DNA of 64,000 nucleotides, from assembly GCA_020796225.1 (NCBI GenBank), contig CM036753.1, positions 76,807,865 through 76,871,864 on the forward strand, in the 5' to 3' direction. The position numbers and the translations under genes are program-made. The stretch comes from Arion vulgaris (taxonomy: Eukaryota > Mollusca > Gastropoda > Stylommatophora > Arionidae). The notes below the pieces were generated by a model. The model saw only the letters and a list, made by a program, of their open reading frames with translations. It was not told the DNA's origin and ran no database searches. Shown one piece after another: positions 11,400-24,100 of the stretch (the first letter of the stretch is position 1; every line of letters starts with the position of its first letter).

Positions 11400-11960
11400 T
11401 ACCGAAGAAATAGCGATTTGAAGAGAACGTCACCAAGTAGCTCCGCCATTGCCAATCCCAAGCCTGGTCGTGAAAGGGGGATGGAATTATAACGTGGCAG
11501 CTAACTTTAACTGTAATGTAAGTTATTTAAAAAAATATTTATAATACAACTGTCTACATTTCTTGTTTATTTCATGACACCATTGCAAGTATCAACATTG
11601 GCCCCCATGTATGAGCTGGGATGATATGCCTTTGAATGAGACTTGACATCAAATGTCATATCTGTGCGTTTATTGTAAAAACTAAAATTCTGTGTCAGAC
11701 TCGCCAAATATGCCGCCAACATAAAAGGAAACCGTTATATTACAAAATCCAGGTTTACTATAGCAATTTCTTCCATCAGACATTTGCGTCGGTATAATTC
11801 TAAGATTGGATGCAAAGTTTCGCTACTGTGGAACTGATGGTTTTGCTACAATTCGCATTGGACTGTGGGTATGAGTTGTTGAACGGACTATAGATTGTAC
11901 ATCATGCGTCTAAACACGTAATGGCAAAACACGTAATCACAAAGTACTGTAGTTTTACAA
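11400..11960. other. No gene seen
   Basis: AT-rich intergenic sequence between the hAT element and the Penelope-like tail, with no feature I can support. Confidence 0.35.
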
Positions 11961-11989
11961 CTTATAAAAACAATGACAAAATACAGCAA

Positions 11990-12022
11990 CGTTTCGACCA
12001 ACAAGGCCTTTATCAAGCAAAC
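11990..12022 (-). other. Penelope-tail motif
   Basis: Read on the - strand: gcttgataaaggccttgttg followed by gtcgaaacgttg. GGCC and GGTC can pair around the loop with one G-T pair. Confidence 0.5.
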
Positions 12023-12217
12023 GAACAACAGGAGTGACAAATTTTAAAAAACGAAAGTCTAGGAATAAAAACGAATAACGAAATAAATGTAACACAAAAA
12101 CACACATAAAAACTAGAAATAGAACGGAAGAGAAACAATGAAAAATCTAGTAAATATATAACTTGAATACATGCAACATATACCCATATAGATTACAAGG
12201 CATGGGAAGAGAAAGTA

Positions 12218-12706
12218 CTAAGAAGCATAGGAATGTAATACGTTAAGCCCACGTGGTCGCAAGGTACCATACAAAGAAATCAACCGATTCTCCAGAGCAA
12301 ATCGACTGCGATCATCCGAGGAACACGATCGGATGGCTGTGACCTGGACATCGTGAGCTCCTAAATGGCCAGTATCATTGAAATGGGTGACTACATGGGT
12401 CACAGAACATTGGCGTATGTCGCGCAAGTGTTGGGCAAATCGGTCACTGAGCCTCTTGCCTGTCTCGCCGATATAAGCCTTGTTACACCGCTTACAGATA
12501 ATGGCATAGATAAGATTACGGGACTCGCATGTGAAACCATCGTCAATAAGAAACGTGGCTAAAGGAAAAGATACAGTACGCGTCTGTATCACATTAGCAC
12601 ACGTGTTGCAACGCCGACGGCCACACTGAACAGTGCCCGATGAGACATTCAAGAATGCACGATAGAGAGGATAAATAGGACGGACGGATGTAATGTATGA
12701 TAACAA
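12218..12706 (-). CDS. Penelope-like GIY-YIG endonuclease fragment
   Basis: This open 162-residue frame is the C-terminal end of a Penelope-like polyprotein. It begins inside the region before the nuclease, has the Cys cluster CGRRRCNTCANV, then the GIY-YIG core NLIYAIICKRCNKAYIGETG, the Arg-bearing helix KRLSDRFAQHLRDIR, HFNDTGHLGAHDV and SSDDRSRFALENRLI with the conserved Glu. It is intact over the nuclease but lacks all of the reverse transcriptase, so it is a 5'-truncated insertion, not a host gene. It differs from the 1423-2193 copy at many positions, suggesting separate lineages. Confidence 0.88.
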   Translation of the reverse strand: MLSYITSVRPIYPLYRAFLNVSSGTVQCGRRRCNTCANVIQTRTVSFPLATFLIDDGFTCESRNLIYAIICKRCNKAYIGETGKRLSDRFAQHLRDIRQCSVTHVVTHFNDTGHLGAHDVQVTAIRSCSSDDRSRFALENRLISLYGTLRPRGLNVLHSYAS

Positions 12707-12954
12707 AAGAATAATCCGTAAACCTGACCCTACATATAAATGATAGTAATATTAGTTTTGTATTGCAACTATTGTCATATTCAACACCAAGAGTTCTTAT
12801 GTTATTACATTGAATCAATACAAACACATTGTATGAATTAATACAACAGTTTAAATTTTATTAAGTTCTTTGTGTGTATAATAAATAAATGTAACTATTA
12901 TAACTGAAAATGCTCGAATACTTAAGAAATTATTAACAGAATAATTGATTCCAA

Positions 12955-13232
12955 CCTTCTTCTTCTTCTCTTCCACCATTTACTTCTTTATAGAAGTGGG
13001 GGCGGAGTTATCTTGTGTGTGCTTGTTCTAAGGCAGTCTGTAAGCTGCTATTAATTTTCTTAAGGCAGTTATTGCTGCCGTCACTTCATCTTTTGCGTGG
13101 TCTTCCTCTTGATCTGCACCCCAACGGCGCCTGCTAAAGTTGTATAGCAAAAGTGCAGACTCGTCTATATTCCTATCCAATGTCTGGGTCACGAATGCAA
13201 CAGGAACGGATATCACATATTCCATTCTCGGA
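12955..13232 (-). repeat. Dispersed repeat H, copy 1
   Basis: This shares cttcttcttctcttccacc, ttatagaagt, atcttgtgtgtgcttgtt and taaggca...tctgtaagctg with 55250-55375. The - strand frame 13225-13028 (65 residues) is open but shows no known domain. It is probably the end of an unclassified transposable element. Confidence 0.55.
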
Positions 13233-13469
13233 AAATGATAACGCCATAACTATAACACTTCACATAATTATCCAGAAATATTGAACCAGATTTTGTAGTG
13301 TTTCTTTAATTAAGTTAATGTTACTCTAGCTGATATCCTGACTTTGAATTAGTAGAGAACTAAAGAAAGTTGTTGTCAAGAAACCTACTCATCATCATTA
13401 GATTAATCTACACTAACCTTCATCCTTCCTCATCAAACTCTCGTCCCTTGAAGCCCAACATGTTACACA

Positions 13470-13537
13470 CCCACACACACACACACACGTATATATATAT
13501 ATATATATATATACATATATATACATATATATACATA
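13470..13537. repeat. (CA)n/(TA)n microsatellite
   Basis: A CA run followed by TA and TACA runs directly abuts the left end of the MITE at 13538. Confidence 0.95.
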
Positions 13538-13701
13538 CAGTGGCGGCTCGTCATTAAGGGCCAGTGGGGCCAGCCCCACCAAAAATAAGGTGTAACGTGT
13601 ATTTATTATTTTATACATTAAAATATAACCTAACGAAACCATGATTTTTGCGAAAATTTCTGTCTGGTCCCACAAATAAAAATGATCACGAGCCGCCACT
13701 G
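13538..13701. mobile_element. 164-bp hAT-type MITE, copy 2
   Basis: Terminal inverted repeats cagtggcggctcgt and acgagccgccactg are perfect over 14 bp. The interior is the same as the 4659-4819 copy (taaggtgtaacgtgtattta-like core). The flanking octamers tatacata and tatatata match 7/8, inside a TA-rich microsatellite. Confidence 0.9.
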
Positions 13702-13962
13702 TATATATATATATATGAGGTTGTACTGACATGTTTTGCCTCCACTGTTATATATATATATATATATATGAGGTTGTACTGACATGTTTTGCCTCCACTG
13801 TTATATATATATATATATATATATGAGGTTGTACTGACATGTTTTGCCTCCACTGTTATATATATATATATGAGGTTGTACTGACATGTTTTGCCTCCAC
13901 TGTTATATATATATATATATATGAGGTTGTACTGACATGTTTTGCCTCCACTGTTATATCTT
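13702..13962. repeat. Minisatellite of about 45-60 bp with an internal TA run, 5 copies
   Basis: The constant block gaggttgtactgacatgttt tgcctccactgt alternates with TA runs of different lengths. Five copies run from the MITE edge to about 13960. The ccactgt at the end of each unit resembles the MITE terminus. Confidence 0.92.
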
Positions 13963-14239
13963 TAGTAATATTGGCAGACATATCGAAATAAATCTGATTC
14001 GCTACAGTCGCATGACATCTCCTCTTCACCATTATTAACCTTATACACAAAGACGTTAACATTTTCCCGCATGTGCATATCGAAATGAGAAGTGTTCAGA
14101 CAGGGTTCAAATAGCGCTGTTATTGAATTCTTAACAGCGGAGCATGCTCCTTCAATCGAAATATTCACAGACGTATGCAAGTTGTTTATGGTGATCAATG
14201 CGTTAATTTGAGTTCAAAGACTGAGATTATCAGAATACT

Positions 14240-14515
14240 ACCATTACTGCCGCCTTGTAGTTTGATTGGGGACAATGAAAGCCTAGCGGAGTAAACCGTA
14301 CACAAAACTGGACAGCAGGAAAACCAAGTAGTCCAAAAAGACAGGTTTTCTGGGCAGATGACGCTCATCAGCCGGGAGGGTAGGTCGTCTAAGGGTCACT
14401 ACCCTAAAAGAAAATAGCAACCTGCTGCCTTGTAGGTTGGCTGTGGACAGCAAAAGACTAACGGAGAGCGAACCCAGTAAACGCTGGTTGAAATCGAACA
14501 CTTCACCGAAGAATA
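14240..14515. other. Unclassified GC-richer block
   Basis: The - strand frame 14501-14283 is open for 72 residues but matches nothing I know. The phrases gccttgtagtttgattgggg and gccttgtaggttggctgtgg repeat within the block about 180 bp apart, suggesting an internal duplication of a mobile element. Confidence 0.3.
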
Positions 14516-14522
14516 AGCACTA

Positions 14523-14834
14523 GCTCTTTCCACGCCCATTTATTTCCTCAATTTTTAAGAAATTAATTCAAGGGAAGTAAAAAAAAAAATTTTAAATTAC
14601 GATCCCAACTACTCGTCAATAAATAAACATATATAAATTATTATATACTAAATTGAAGAAAACTGGACAACCCAATAGAATAACAAGGTTGAAAAGTAGT
14701 AGAAGTAAAATAGTAGAAGTAAAACTAGAAAGACTTCTTATAAGGGGAAACAACTCTATGGCGCAGTGTGCGGCTTAAAGCGTGCAACGGACTTCCGCCG
14801 TGGCGCAGTGTGCGGCTTAAAGCGTGGAAAGAGC
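14523..14834. mobile_element. About 310-bp MITE, family I, copy 1
   Basis: Inverted ends are gctctttccacgc and gcgtggaaagagc, flanked by TA, as expected for Tc1/mariner-like MITEs. A 28-bp tggcgcagtgtgcggcttaa agcgtg block is duplicated near the right end. It matches 29889-30197 closely over its whole length. Confidence 0.8.
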
Positions 14835-14931
14835 TAGAGCTCCAAATGGTACTGAACGTGGTGACGTAAAATTGCGTTCTTGGCAAAGGCTGTGTATAAA
14901 GACAATTAGAATGATAAACATGTCCGAAAAA

Positions 14932-14936
<5 letters not shown>

Positions 14937-14980
<44 letters not shown>
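14937..14980. repeat. (GA)n microsatellite
   Basis: A perfect GA run of about 44 bp. Confidence 0.97.
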
Positions 14981-14982
<2 letters not shown>

Positions 14983-14999
14983 TACTGCCATAAGCAATC

Positions 15000-16300
15000 G
15001 CCACAGACAACAAAATTCAAAACACGCGCTTCGGCTGTGACGGTCATGCTGATTTTTTTTTTTTTTTTTAATTTAAAGTGTTGCTTTTGCAGACTTTCTT
15101 TAAAAAGTAGCAACAATAAACTTTGAACATTATTTTGAAATTATGACTACATTAAAAAAGAAAAACCAGACGGATTGGAATAATAAATGAAACACTTCTT
15201 CAACACAATAACTTCAGGCAACACGTGATGCAAGACAACACCAGAACGTTTTAGTGTTGCTACATCCAACGTATAGCCAAAATTGACTTAAAATGATTTC
15301 CACCTGTACCAAAACTAAATGGACGCCCAAAATAGCCAGCCTTCAGTTGTGGTGAAGAGGTAAAGTCTGAAGTATGGAAATGGTTTCAAAAATAAAACAA
15401 CGATTTCTTCATGAACAGTTTTCAAAAACTAGTGCGACATTGAAAAAAATAGAGACTTGTGTGGTGATTTTGTAGAAAAACTAACTATGCAGCTTTGATA
15501 TTCAAATTGTGTAGATATCTTTTTTCCAATTCATTTTCTATTGAAGTGGTGACTAAGCTTTTCAGCCCACGCACGTATATATAATATATATTCATACATA
15601 CATACATACAAACAAACAGACATATATATCGAATTATAAACAGACAGACAGACAGAAACAATTGTGCTCTTATTGTCCTAAGTGTTTTTATCATTAAATT
15701 GTTCATGTTGCTCTTAGCAATAGCAAAGTGTTAGTAAGCCTTCCACTTTCCCCCTTCATATGTTCTTCCGGGAGCGAGCAGTTCATTTTGTTGTTTATAT
15801 TTAAAAGGACAAAGGAATGAATGAGTTTTGCAAAGCTCATTTAGAAAATCTTCATAAAATGTAAACCTGAACGGCATTGCATTGGACAGGAAACCGAAAT
15901 GTCAATCAGTGTCTAGCACACCTGGCCATCTTTAAATAGATCGCAAACTTAGCAACGGTTAGCATGTACCCGAAGAAACATATGACGTTCAACATGTTTT
16001 TATTCAGCTCTTTTTAAAAGAGAGCTGGGTGTTATATGTTTAGCTTTAAAATAGAAGCACAAACAAGCTTTCAAATAATAAACAGCGGAAGTTGTCCTGA
16101 TAAACGTGTCCATGGTTTCTTACTGTAAATTATTATGTACTTTGATGATATAGATGTGATTTCTTTTCTATTTATTCTCATTTGTTTAGACAATTTAGCC
16201 AGGTTATATATAAGAATGCAATGACAAACTACTGAACGTCTAAGTGATGCCTAGACAAACGACGATTCGTTTACTGTGGTTGGTGGCGAAAAAATATGTC
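15000..16300. other. No gene seen
   Basis: AT-rich sequence with short simple repeats (catacata near 15593, cagacaga near 15642) and no supported coding region. Confidence 0.35.
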
Positions 16301-16412
16301 AATGCCGAAACACGCAAAAGCAAAGTACTGTAGTTTTGCAAAATATAAGAACAATAACAATACACAACAACGTTTCCACCGAAAGGTCTTTATCAAGCAA
16401 AGGATACAAAGG
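16300..16412 (-). mobile_element. Penelope-like element tail fragment
   Basis: On the - strand it reads gcttgataaagacctttcgg tggaaacgttg followed by attgttcttatattttgcaa and tacagtactttg, matching the tail at 11940-12022. No coding part is attached. Confidence 0.6.
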
Positions 16413-16489
16413 ATTCGACAATGCTAAATAGTTTTACTGCAGTCTTCCCCTATATCGATAGAGATTTTCCACTATTTTCCTATAATTAT

Positions 16490-16925
16490 TACTATATTCC
16501 GAATAGCTCACTAAGAGCATGCATATTTCCACTGGTAACATATGGGTATAAAACGTTGGCATGCATTAAGGCAGTGAGAAAGCATATACGTGCTTTTGAA
16601 TATGATTGTTACACAAGAGTCCTCCGTATACCATGGACAGAGTAAAGAACTAATAGATCTATCCAGAAGGAACTCAAAATCATTGAAAACAGACTGATAC
16701 TACAAATAGGAATGAGTGAAAAGACATTTTGGACATATAACAAGACATGAAAGGTTGGAAAAGATTATTATGGAAGAAGACATCCCGGTAAAGAGGAGAA
16801 GAGAAAAACCACAGAGAAGATATTCAGCATGGTACTAATAATTTGAATATGATGGCTGCAGAGGTAATCTGGCCTATGAGCGAGAGAAATTCCGAAGGGC
16901 TGTTTAGGTTGGCAAAACTCTGTTC
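16490..16925 (+). pseudogene. LINE fragment, end of reverse transcriptase and 3' domain
   Basis: LRACIFPLVTYGYKTLACIK, IRAFEYDCYTRVLRIPWTE and, after frame breaks, traces of the conserved linker and CCHC-less tail match the same region of the element at 39284-39924. The residues follow the usual C-terminal order of Jockey/RTE-type non-LTR elements. Several stops are present. Confidence 0.75.
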
Positions 16926-17021
16926 AGGATATATATTGAATTGTGATGATAAATACCGTTTACTCTTCATTCTTCGTTTGTAATAGTAGACAATGATGGT
17001 GCTGTTATAAGTGGTGATGTT

Positions 17022-17228
17022 GCCCGTCTGCCCAGCGTGTCTGTAGCGCGTTTGACGACGGGTGACAAGCTCCCTGCGAGTGCGGGTTCAATTCCGCGAG
17101 CTGGCAGAAAAGCCACAGGTTCTCCAGATTTACGGCGTTTGTGGCACCGAACCGAAGGGTTACGATGTCCATGGCACTGAGGCGAAGAGCTGAAAGCTCA
17201 AGTGCTTCTGGATGAGTAAAAAAAAAAA
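17022..17228 (+). mobile_element. tRNA-derived SINE, family A, copy 2
   Basis: A full-length copy: gcccgtctgcccagcgtgtc head, gggttcaattccgcgag B box, gttacgatgtccatggcact middle, then a poly(A)-like tail. Direct repeats ataagtggtgatgtt (17007-17021) and ataagtggtaatgtt (17229-17243) flank it, with one mismatch. Confidence 0.92.
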
Positions 17229-17739
17229 ATAAGTGGTAATGTTGTAAGTGGTAATGCTGTAAGTGGTAGTGATCTCTTGACAAGGTTGATGTAGGAGCTT
17301 CTAACTATATTGACACAGCTATTCTTCGAATAATACGTAGAACATTTCATAACAGCTATAGACGACAAACCATATTCTTATTTGTTTCATGTCTATTACA
17401 GTTGGTGGATTAAGCCTCTATGTGGCCGAGGCACGCCCCTTTCAACCTAAGTTGTGTCTATTACAGTTGAAATACATGATATTTAAATTGGTCGTGCGTT
17501 CTATTGTCCTACGCTATCTAACTAATTATTCAGTCTTGCTTCTAGTCGCGCACACGTCCGTCCTCATGCATGGTTCCTTTCGGTCAACCTTTATCGGTCT
17601 CTCTGTACTATTCTCGTGGCATTTCCTCTGTGTTGTCGACAACTGTTTGCCATCTCAATATAGAAAGATAGCTATATCCTTCTATATATCTTTACAGCTC
17701 AGCAGCGAATGTTATTTTCAAAGAAACGACCCAAGACGA

Positions 17740-17945
17740 AACTTTTCTCAGCTCGTATGGCGCCTTAAAATCCTCAGTGACGTCACAAGCCATGATGGTA
17801 ATCAAAACATTACTAGTCTTCCTGGGTTTTTCTCAAGTTTACCCCTATTAACCTTTCTCGTGAAGTGAGGTCCCACGCCAGGAAGTGTACAAATCTTCAG
17901 TTTCTTTCAAAATTAATGTGAACAAAGTGGCCGCGCGCGCGCGTG
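17740..17945 (+). promoter_or_regulatory. Possible promoter region of the epoxide hydrolase gene
   Basis: A perfect cAMP-response palindrome TGACGTCA lies at 17778-17785, an ETS-like caggaagtg at 17880-17888, and a short CpG-containing ggccgcgcgcgcgcg at 17930-17944. The coding start is about 240 bp further on. No TATA box or start site can be fixed, so this is a weak inference. Confidence 0.25.
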
Positions 17946-18045
17946 TGTGTGGATGGTCGGCTTATCAAAGCACTCCTTCTTCCGTCATAACCTACACTTT
18001 TTATATTTTTATAAAAGTCAAGTATTTCCTATTTTTAAACAAGTA

Positions 18046-18070
18046 TATATATATATATATATATATATAT
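18046..18070. repeat. (TA)n microsatellite
   Basis: A perfect TA run upstream of the first coding exon. Confidence 0.9.
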
Positions 18071-18172
18071 GAGTATATAAACAAAAATATCTGCAGTGTA
18101 AACGTGTTGCTTGTTATAAATCATCATGAAGATGAAATGTATAAACTTCATTTATTGTTTCTCTGTTTTCAG

Positions 18173-21100
18173 TTTCACCATGCCAGGATTTGTCGACAGC
18201 ATCAAACTATGGGCTACAGCTATACCGTATGGGATTATGGTCTTACTGTTTATAGTCAAGCAATGTTTTACTAAAGGATTTCGACAAGTCTTTTATTGGA
18301 AGCGTTGGGAGCGACCAAGCAGTCTATATGACCCCAGCCTTGGAACTCATGGATTCTTGACACTAAAGGTGAGAAAAAAAAAATCAAAATTTTTTTCTCA
18401 TCTGCTTTCGATAATTTAACTCTTTCGTACTGTAATTATTTTTACCACTGGACGCATTTATATTGCAATGTTTGCTGAAAAAGCCAGGCTACTGCTTTTG
18501 TACCCTCTTATAAAATATCACTAGTCAGTATATCGGTTTAGAAGGCCGAAAGGGTTAATAAAATAAACAAACATTATGAAATATGTAATGTAAATTTGTA
18601 GGGTAATTTTAACAAATATGTGAAGTTGTTTCCTCCTTCAGTGTGAGTATCGGGTGATCTAATAATTATGAGGATGTTCTATTATTTCTAAGGAGGCTGA
18701 TTCTTGTCCTGTTAAGTTCAGAGTTGTCTTTAAAGGGGAAGTTTTGAAAAAGTATACGCACACAACACGTTGACAGCATGGGCAAGCAACCCTTATTTCT
18801 TTGCCATCAAAATCCTTCTAGTGGCGATTTTTTTTCCTGATAAAGAAGCACTTGAGCTTTCAGCCCTTCGGTTCGGTGCCATGAACACCGTACATCTGGA
18901 GAACCTGTGGCTTTTCTGCCAGCCCACGGAATTGAACCCGCGCTCATAGGGAGCTCGTCACCCATTGTCCAACGCTCTACAGACACGCTGGGCAGACGGG
19001 CTTCTAGTGGCGATAAAACTAGGTTCCTGGTTCATTAGTTCATAGAATTCAAGTCACAGCAGATCCAAAGTGTCTTTGCCATCAAAATAGCAAAGTGTAC
19101 ATGTGCTGAGAGTTGCCGTAGTTTGCTTGTCACGTTATACACACACGCGCGCACACACACACACACATATATAAACAACAAGAAGTTTGCTCCGCACTTT
19201 ACATCATTACAAAGACAAGTAGCCGTTCTCTTCGCTATGTACCATAAAGTTATAATAATTTCTTCTATGTCGAGAATTTCAGTTGATAGATAAAACATAT
19301 AATGAACACATAAAACATATAATGAACACATAAAACATATAATGAACACATAAAACATATAGTGAACACATAAAACATATAGTGGACACATAAAACATAT
19401 AATGAACACATAAAACATATAGTGAACACATAAAACATATAATGAACACATAAAACATATAATGAACACATAAAACATATAATGAACACATAAAACATAT
19501 AATGAACACATAAAACATATAATGAACACATAAAACATATAATGAACACATAAAACATATAATGAACACATAAAACATATAGTGAACACATAAAACATAT
19601 AGTGAACACATAAAACATATAATGAACACATAAAACATATAATGAACACATAAAACATATAGTGGACACATAAAACATATAATGAACACATAAAACATAT
19701 AATGAACACATAAAACATATAATGAACACATAAAACATATAGTGAACACATAAAACATATAATGAACACATAAAACATATAATGAACACATAAAACATAT
19801 AATGAACACATAAAACATATAGTGAACACATAAAACATATAGTGGACACATAAAACATATAGTGGACACATAAAACATATAGTGGACACATAAAACATAT
19901 AGTGAACACATAAAACATATAGTGAACACATAAAACATATAGTGGACACATAAAACATATAGTGAACACATAAAACATATAGTGAACACATAAAACATAT
20001 AGTGGACACATAAAACATATAATGAACACATAAAACATATAGTGAACACATAAAACATATAATGAACACATAAAATGTTGGTTCCGTTTTCAAGTTGAGC
20101 ACGCAAAAGAACAATTTGAAGCTATTTGTCTTTTAGCTAAGGTCAAAGTCTAGTGCACACTTCATCACGACGGTGACTTTCACGGTGCTTCATATACCCA
20201 ATAGGTGACTAATAACTATATTTAAACTAATTTCGAGCAGCTCTCATTTGAAAGATTGACGAAGCTCGGAGTTTTTACACCTTTAACCGTAACTGGGCCC
20301 ACACGCTGCAGCACTTCCCGGTAAGAGCCCAGTTTAAAAATATGTTTTAATTTAGAAAAAATGTATTTTGAAAAAGCTTGATGGAATGTTGCCGGTGCAC
20401 ACACAAAATTTGGGGCAAGTGAAAATTAAATGTCTACAAATTTTCACCATTCTCTAAATTAGAGTGGACTCTCGGTGCTACGGAGCTCGTGCACTATGGT
20501 TAACATCTTCCTGAATAATACAGAGATCAAAGCCCGCAAGTTTTTTTTTTTTTTTTACCAAAGTGCAATGGTGATAGTTTTATCAATTAATCAATCACAC
20601 AGCCTTGATAGAAGAATTTGAAAAAAATTGCAAGAGAAAATGAAAGCTAGTTAAAGAAAGTAAAATTACTTGTTGCTTATGAAACCTAATTAGCAAAACA
20701 ACATGAAGAAACTGTCAAATCTAGCAGGTTAACAAATAATGATTGTGTAAACATATAAACAGATAAGACAGATAGAAGGAAGGCATGTGTCCTACATATA
20801 GAGCCAAATAGGCCAAGGTATGTGTTACTGTATTTGATTGACAGGGGAGAATGAGTTTGCATTTATTTTTTCCCTAAGTAGACACCTTTAAAAATTCTTT
20901 GCCCTGAATATGACATTTCTTTCTTGCAAAATATTTGAACAATTTGGTATTTCAGAGTTTCTTTCATATATCAAAGGGCTGTTTGACTTGATATGGCCAA
21001 AGTGCAATAATACAAGCTGGGAAATCTACCACAGATATGACAGTGCTGTACAACTATTACAAAATTGATAACATACTGAAGATAAAACTGTTCATTTCCT

Positions 21101-24100
21101 CACAGCAGGCTTCACCATGTAGGTCATTGCTTCGTTAGCAAGAAGCATGTGCTACCAAGGCATCCAGCTGGTAGATTAAGAATTCTTTTGAGAAACATGT
21201 TACCCTACTTTGTCTCCTGGTGCACAATTCACCGCTGTGTCTCAGTGGCGCAAGTAAAAACAATTTCTTAAGAAATAAAATGCACCTTACATAACCCCAC
21301 AAGTTTAGGGGAAAATAATATTTTCTTCTCTATTTAGTCATTACTATCATATCAAACATCTTTGGAGACCATCATTATGAGACGAAGATGGAAGTGGTTT
21401 GGACACGTATGTCGTATGCCAGTGGGGGCATTGGCTAGGACAGCTGGACAGTGGATGGGAAGAGAAGGCCTGGACGTTCAAATGAAACACGGAGAAGAAC
21501 GGTGGAGAGAGAGTTGAAGGAGTGCAGCCTGACGTAGGAGGCGGTTGGTAGAAAGGCAGCAGAACGGCAACAGTGGAAGTCTCTTGTGGAAGCCTTATGT
21601 GTCAATCGGAACACGAAGAGGATATAGATAGATAGATCATATCAAACATTGGAAGTCATGACAGAACAATCATTGACAACGACCATTGCAGTGATATCGT
21701 TTTCAAAAATATTAAGAACTCAAGTGAACATCTACCAGGTATGTTCCGAATGTGTAACAAAAAATAGCTTCTAATAAAAAACAAAATAATATATGAAGAA
21801 AGTTGATAACACATATCACGGAAGTCAACTTTCTGTTGTCTAGATTGATAATAATTTTTATTTCTTGACAGGATGTCCGTATCCATTATGTAGCAAGTGG
21901 ACCTGAAGATAAACCACTTATGCTCTTTGTGCATGGTTTTCCTGAGTTTTGGTACTCATGGAGAAATCAGATTAGGGAGTTCCAGAAGGATTACAGGTGA
22001 TTATATTTTGATTATTTTTCTAAGAGAAATGACGTTTCTGTTTGAATGTTTTCCTTAGGGACGTAGACGTTTTGTATTCACTATACCGTGTTTCAGGAGT
22101 TGAACATTGTACTTTTGGTTTCCTTTAAATCTTGACACTGGCAACCTTTTCAGATGGGGTAGCTACCAAAGCTTTTTTTTCAAAATCCAAGAAAACTGCT
22201 TGTCTCAATGTGGCAGACTGTACAATACCACACACTTGGCGTTCGTCTACTACGGATGGTGGTTAGTGATTAATGAGAATTATCATAATAGCACTGCAGA
22301 TCATATGTGTTCCGATCTCCTCCCCATTGCTTTTACCGGAGCAGAACGACTAAATACACCCGTTTTGTGTTGATTAATCAAATGTCTTGTCCCTTAACAA
22401 CGTCCTCATGTCTGGCATTTCTCATTTTCACTCCCATCTCATTAACTCTGGATAGGGATGCAGATTTATAAATGTTTTTAAAGTCATCTAAACCGCCTGC
22501 TTCTGTTATGGCATTGATGATGTTTGTACTATCAATTGGCTGTCCTTCCTGACGAGATATGTTTTTGCCAACTCTTACAACATCAAAAGCATTTCGGAAG
22601 ATTCACTCCCAGCAAACATGCATATAACTACAGCAGGATTGTCTTCACCACAGTTGAGATCACATGATACTTTTTGGTCTAGCAAAAGAGATATTTTCGA
22701 GAAAAAAAAACTACAGGGAGGGGAAACAAGGTTTTCACCAGTTTATTGACCTTGACACACTGTCCTTGTTTGATTCTTCCAATAAACGTAATTTAAAAAA
22801 GAAAATTGGATTATCATTTTTGTGTTTTTTTCAACATAATGAACATTGTTTTTGAAAATAATGGTATAATATCTTTACTTTTTTTTAAAACTTAGTCACT
22901 CTTTCTACCCTAGTGTGTAAACGCCATCCAGAAAGAAATGCAGTAAGATCCTATAAGATGTTTTCTGTCTGACATTGTTCCATTCCAAACCTAAGAATTA
23001 TCTTGAAATTGTTGAGTCTGTGTCTCATGATTGTCATGGCAATCAGTTTTCTTGCATTCTGTACAAAATCAATTATACAACAAATAAAATGTAAAAGATA
23101 GCAATTTTTATTGAGGTTCGTTTTTATAACACATAACGTAATGTTTCATATAAAGTGTCAGAAATGGGGAAGTCATCAACTACACTGCTAGTAAACAGAC
23201 TGAATTTGAGATGAACATAATTATGAATTACATTCAGCGTCCATGTTTTTATAATCAATTTTGGCTTCATCAGAGTTGTTGCGATCGATCAAAGAGGATA
23301 CAATGAATCCAGTAAACCTCCAGGTCTAGAGAACTACACTGTCAAAAAATTGTCATCTGATCTACAGCAGGTTATTCATGCACTTGGTATGTACATTTTA
23401 TTACAATTAGAAAATGTGTCAATTTGACTGAGACTGTAGCAATGGGGAGATTATAACTGTAGTATCTTGTATTTGTGGATGTGAGATCTCCTAATGTATG
23501 CCTTGTATCCTTTTCTCTCTCTAGCTTGTGACCTCCTTGGCGCTTAGGGCAGCAACAAATGCAGGCCATTTATTTGTTCGTACTCTGTATTATGTTCTAG
23601 CTATGATTCATTACTTTCAGTTCCTGTTCTATCAACAGTATAGATTGTTGGGGAGTTGAAGATGGATAAGGAGGATGTTCTTCGGTCTCTTCGTACTGTC
23701 TGTTGGATGAGGACACTAAAATCAATGTTGAATCGATCCAGCGATTTAGGCAGTTTGGAGTTACCCGTTGTACAAGTCGAACTGGATGCCTGAGAGGCAG
23801 AGTGAGAGTTGTGTTTAATTAGCGAGCCACGGGAACCATCAGTATGCATACTCTTCGATATCTGTTGGAAGGGACTGAGCACCTATGGGTCTGCCCGGAG
23901 TACAATGACGTCAGTTTAGTAACCAATAACCAAAGTTCCTGTTCTAATGTTTTCCTCCAGTTCGTGTTGAGTCTTCCAACTTTTCGTTTACCATCTGGTG
24001 TTCATGTTTATACAGCTTTTGTGGCAGTACCATGCATATCCCATGTCGGATCCATTTCTATCGTCTCTTGTGGGTGGTGGTGGTGATCATATTCTCTTGC

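Larger units (their letters stand above)
11960..12706 (-). mobile_element. Penelope-like element, second copy, 5'-truncated
   Basis: On the - strand this consists of the endonuclease frame (12706-12218), a short untranslated stretch and the tail motif (12022-11990). The order frame-then-motif matches the copy at 1126-3046. Confidence 0.75.

Noticed and set aside
17389..17868. 159-residue + strand gene upstream of the epoxide hydrolase
   Set aside because: No domain, irregular composition, and it overlaps the likely promoter region with its TGACGTCA site.
19035..20114. Very long - strand open frames with repeated [12 protein letters not shown] peptides
   Set aside because: They arise from a 20-bp minisatellite that is open in all three - strand frames; no codon or conservation signal.
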